Positions 61,817-64,000 of a DNA stretch of 64,000 nucleotides are shown in pieces. The stretch covers positions 124,001-188,000 of the forward strand of contig MU128940.1 in assembly GCA_014904985.1 (NCBI GenBank), given 5' to 3'. Made by a program: the position numbers and the translations under genes. How positions within the stretch are numbered: the first letter of the stretch is position 1; every line of letters starts with the position of its first letter. This DNA comes from Hydnum rufescens UP504. Its lineage: Eukaryota > Basidiomycota > Agaricomycetes > Cantharellales > Hydnaceae. The notes below the pieces were generated by a model, which worked only from the letters and a program-made list of their open reading frames with translations, searched no databases and was not told the DNA's origin.

Positions 61817-64000
61817 TTAAGGATATAGAGGATTAGTGAAGTTTGTGCTCTGCAAGTACAACATCTGTTCCACACGATAGTCGTCCTTCCCAAGGACCGC
61901 CGTTCCGTTGCCGATATTGAGCATGTTACGTTCCCCACCGTATTTCGGCCAGATGTACGGGGCTGGAGGTGGAAAGCATTCTCAGTTGTTTCATTTTCGG
62001 GAATAAAAGGGGAAAGAAAAGGAGCCATCAAACGTACCATCCTGCCGATTAGGATTCAAATTATTTGCAAAGGCGATCCACGCAGTCATCATGATCTGGC
62101 CAACACGGTACTGAGGGTCTGCGGGAGGGAGCGCATTATAAGCCCGTAAACTATGTATTTCAATCCCATTACAACGCATTTCAGCGTATTCGAGGCTCTA
62201 CGTAGAAAACTGACCGTACTCGATCTCGCTGCCGTGCTTGACTCCGTACGCAGGTGGGATAGTTGGCGTGTTCTGGGTGAACAAGTACGAGTATACCGGG
62301 CACTCCTTGTCCTCTGCAAGGTAAGTGTCGATCAACAAGCGTCGTCCTGTTGCCAAATTAGCCTGGAGAGTAAAAATCAGTCGAAAGAGTGCCTACCACT
62401 CTGGAAGATTACATCTCCCACGATCGACGCCAGCCGCTTGTACTGATTATTGGGCCCGTAAAATCTGTAGTTCTTGGGGTAGCCCACGGGATCGTATGGA
62501 CTGCCAAAGGCCGGATCATCAGGGTATAACTGCAGAAGCTGATTGAAATCCTCAAGGATCTGGGCCGATGGCCTACTTATATATAGTAAAGCTGAGCGGA
62601 AGATCAGAGAAACCCGGATTGAATATAAATGGCCAGATACCAAGGACGCAATTAATGGACTCAGCTGACGTACTCTCAAAGTAATACACCACTTGGCTGG
62701 TCATGTTAAATGTGGTGGGAGCGAAGAGTGTGCCCTCGTCCAAATCGTTGCCTGATAGATGAGGTGACCAATTGGGCAAATGTCTAGCTTCATGGACACC
62801 ATTCATTTCCCTCACCTGCGAGAAGAGGGACCTTAGCAATGGCACCCTTTCGAACGGCAGCCACTGGGGATTGATCATGAAAGTATCCGTCTATCGTTGG
62901 AGTGAAAGGCAACGCAATCGGACTGGCGGTGGTAATGCTATTCGATGCGTTGAATAGTAGGGCGAATGGAACCGCACGCAAGCACTCGAGGGATGTGCCA
63001 TTTTTCAGGGCACCAGCGCAACCAGTAGCCGTGGCCAACTGGTCGTAGAAGGGCTGTAAAACCGACGGTTCGGGAACCGGGGGCCTAAATTAAACACGAG
63101 ACTAAGGGGTGAATGGAAGAAAATATCTGTAGACACGACGTACCCTGACGGTGCACCGCTTTGGAGAATAGCAGCGCGAAAAAGACCAAGCTTTTCAACG
63201 GCTTTGCCACCATCTGCCAGCAATAAAAATCCGAGGCTCATCGCACCAGAAGATTGACCGAACACTATTTGGGCCGTCAAGAGGGTGTCAATGGGACAAA
63301 GCCTACATAGATCATACCAGTGACCTGCGAATAAGGGAAGGGTTTAGCACCCACACCCACGGGCCACCTATTGAAGTGAACCGAACCTTCCGTTTGTCCC
63401 CACCAAATTCGTTGATATTATGCTGCACCCATTGCAAGGCTAATATCATATCATGTAAACCTGCATTAAGAACAGCTTTTCTTTGCTTCGCGGCCTCGGC
63501 AATTTCACGTGAAGCGAGAAACCCGACAGCATCTGAACGCCAATTGAACGATACGTATACCACAGGCTCATTCTTCATGAATTGTGCAGAATCAGCGCAT
63601 CGTACAGTTCGTGAAAAAAAAATGGCGAACCATAGATATACCGTGGGCGACCAAAGCGGTCGCATTGAAGTAACTGGATCCACCGGTCTCAAATGCACCA
63701 CCATAAAACCACATCATGACGGGAAGTTTAGCGTCTGAAGATATTCCCTCGGGTCTATAGACATTTATGGAGAGACAATCCTCTGCCATATCCTGTGCGG
63801 TGTAATGATATCTGGACTAAAAGCAGATCAGGTCAAAGAGTATTTCGACATCCCTTGGGAACTCGTGCAACGTACGGAGGAGAGAGGCTGTAAGCAAACT
63901 TTACCGAATTTAGTGGCATCGATCGTTCTCGACCTATTTTTGGGGATGGGTAGTGGTGCAGAAAATCGTAGCGGTCCCACAGGCGGCTGGGCATAAGGGA
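61817..64000 (-). CDS. Type-B carboxylesterase/lipase, 5' end outside the window
   Basis: Alpha/beta-hydrolase of the COesterase family, cut by the right window edge. Reading inward from 64000: PYAQPPVGPLRFSAPLPIP, an intron, then AEDCLSINVYRPEG (about 63790), VMMWFYGGAFETGG (oxyanion-hole region), EPVVYVSFNWRSDAVGFLAS, LQWVQHNINEFGGDKRKV, the nucleophile elbow FGQSSGAMS (about 63255), FRAAILQSGAPSG, PTIDGYFHDQSPVAAV, and late YGVKHGSEIEY holding the catalytic His (about 62235). It ends at 61819-61817 after NFTNPLYP. Many introns of 55-80 bp. The secretion signal, if any, lies beyond the window. Several N-x-S/T sites fit a secreted glycoprotein; substrate unknown. Confidence 0.9.

Overview
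The window is nuclear DNA of a basidiomycete fungus, most likely an agaricomycete. The genes are dense and cut by many short introns, mostly 50-80 bp with GT..AG ends. They encode typical fungal nuclear proteins: complex I 51 kDa subunit, TFIIH helicase XPB, meiotic helicase MER3/HFM1, a Tsp2-type tetraspanin, exosome nuclease Rrp6, a low-Mr thioredoxin reductase and a Cet1-type RNA triphosphatase. Two gene families (a P-loop family at the left end and the family of the gene at 56.1-56.8 kb) look agaricomycete-specific. I cannot name the species. Gene models were spliced by hand from reading frame, splice sites and family knowledge; no search was run.

Layout. 0-4 kb: a tandem duplication of about 1.8 kb carrying two copies of a P-loop protein gene. 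4-15 kb: NDUFV1 (+), a disordered Pro/Ser-rich protein (-), an unknown 380-aa protein (-), a TPR/F-box/LRR-like protein (+) and a mitochondrial stomatin-like protein (-). 15-30 kb: a gene-poor, decayed zone. It holds two orphan ORFs, a wrecked polyubiquitin gene (six repeats), a dead oxodicarboxylate-carrier gene, a truncated duplicate of the stomatin 5' region, a second dispersed repeat and a 213-bp coding repeat. Intact islands inside it are the carnitine/acylcarnitine carrier and a U6 snRNA gene.

30-64 kb is a compact housekeeping block. In order: XPB (-), a divergent protein kinase (+), tetraspanin (+), MER3 (+), a LEA2-like membrane protein (-), RRP6 (+), thioredoxin reductase (-), a zinc-knuckle/PSP protein (-), a glutaredoxin-like protein (-), a broken family gene (-), CET1 (+), MSP1 (-), V-ATPase subunit c (+), and a carboxylesterase (-) running off the right edge. 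Several neighbours are divergent with 88-101 bp between start codons, so they probably share promoters.

Notable signals: seven introns need a GC donor (about one in sixteen modelled); several 9-16 nt micro-exons; one polyubiquitin pseudogene in which every unit has the same intron position; and single-base frame breaks in otherwise conserved genes right of 46 kb, which may be assembly errors rather than biology. I did not find a convincing novel multi-gene system. The P-loop tandem pair and the pseudogene zone are the least explained parts.
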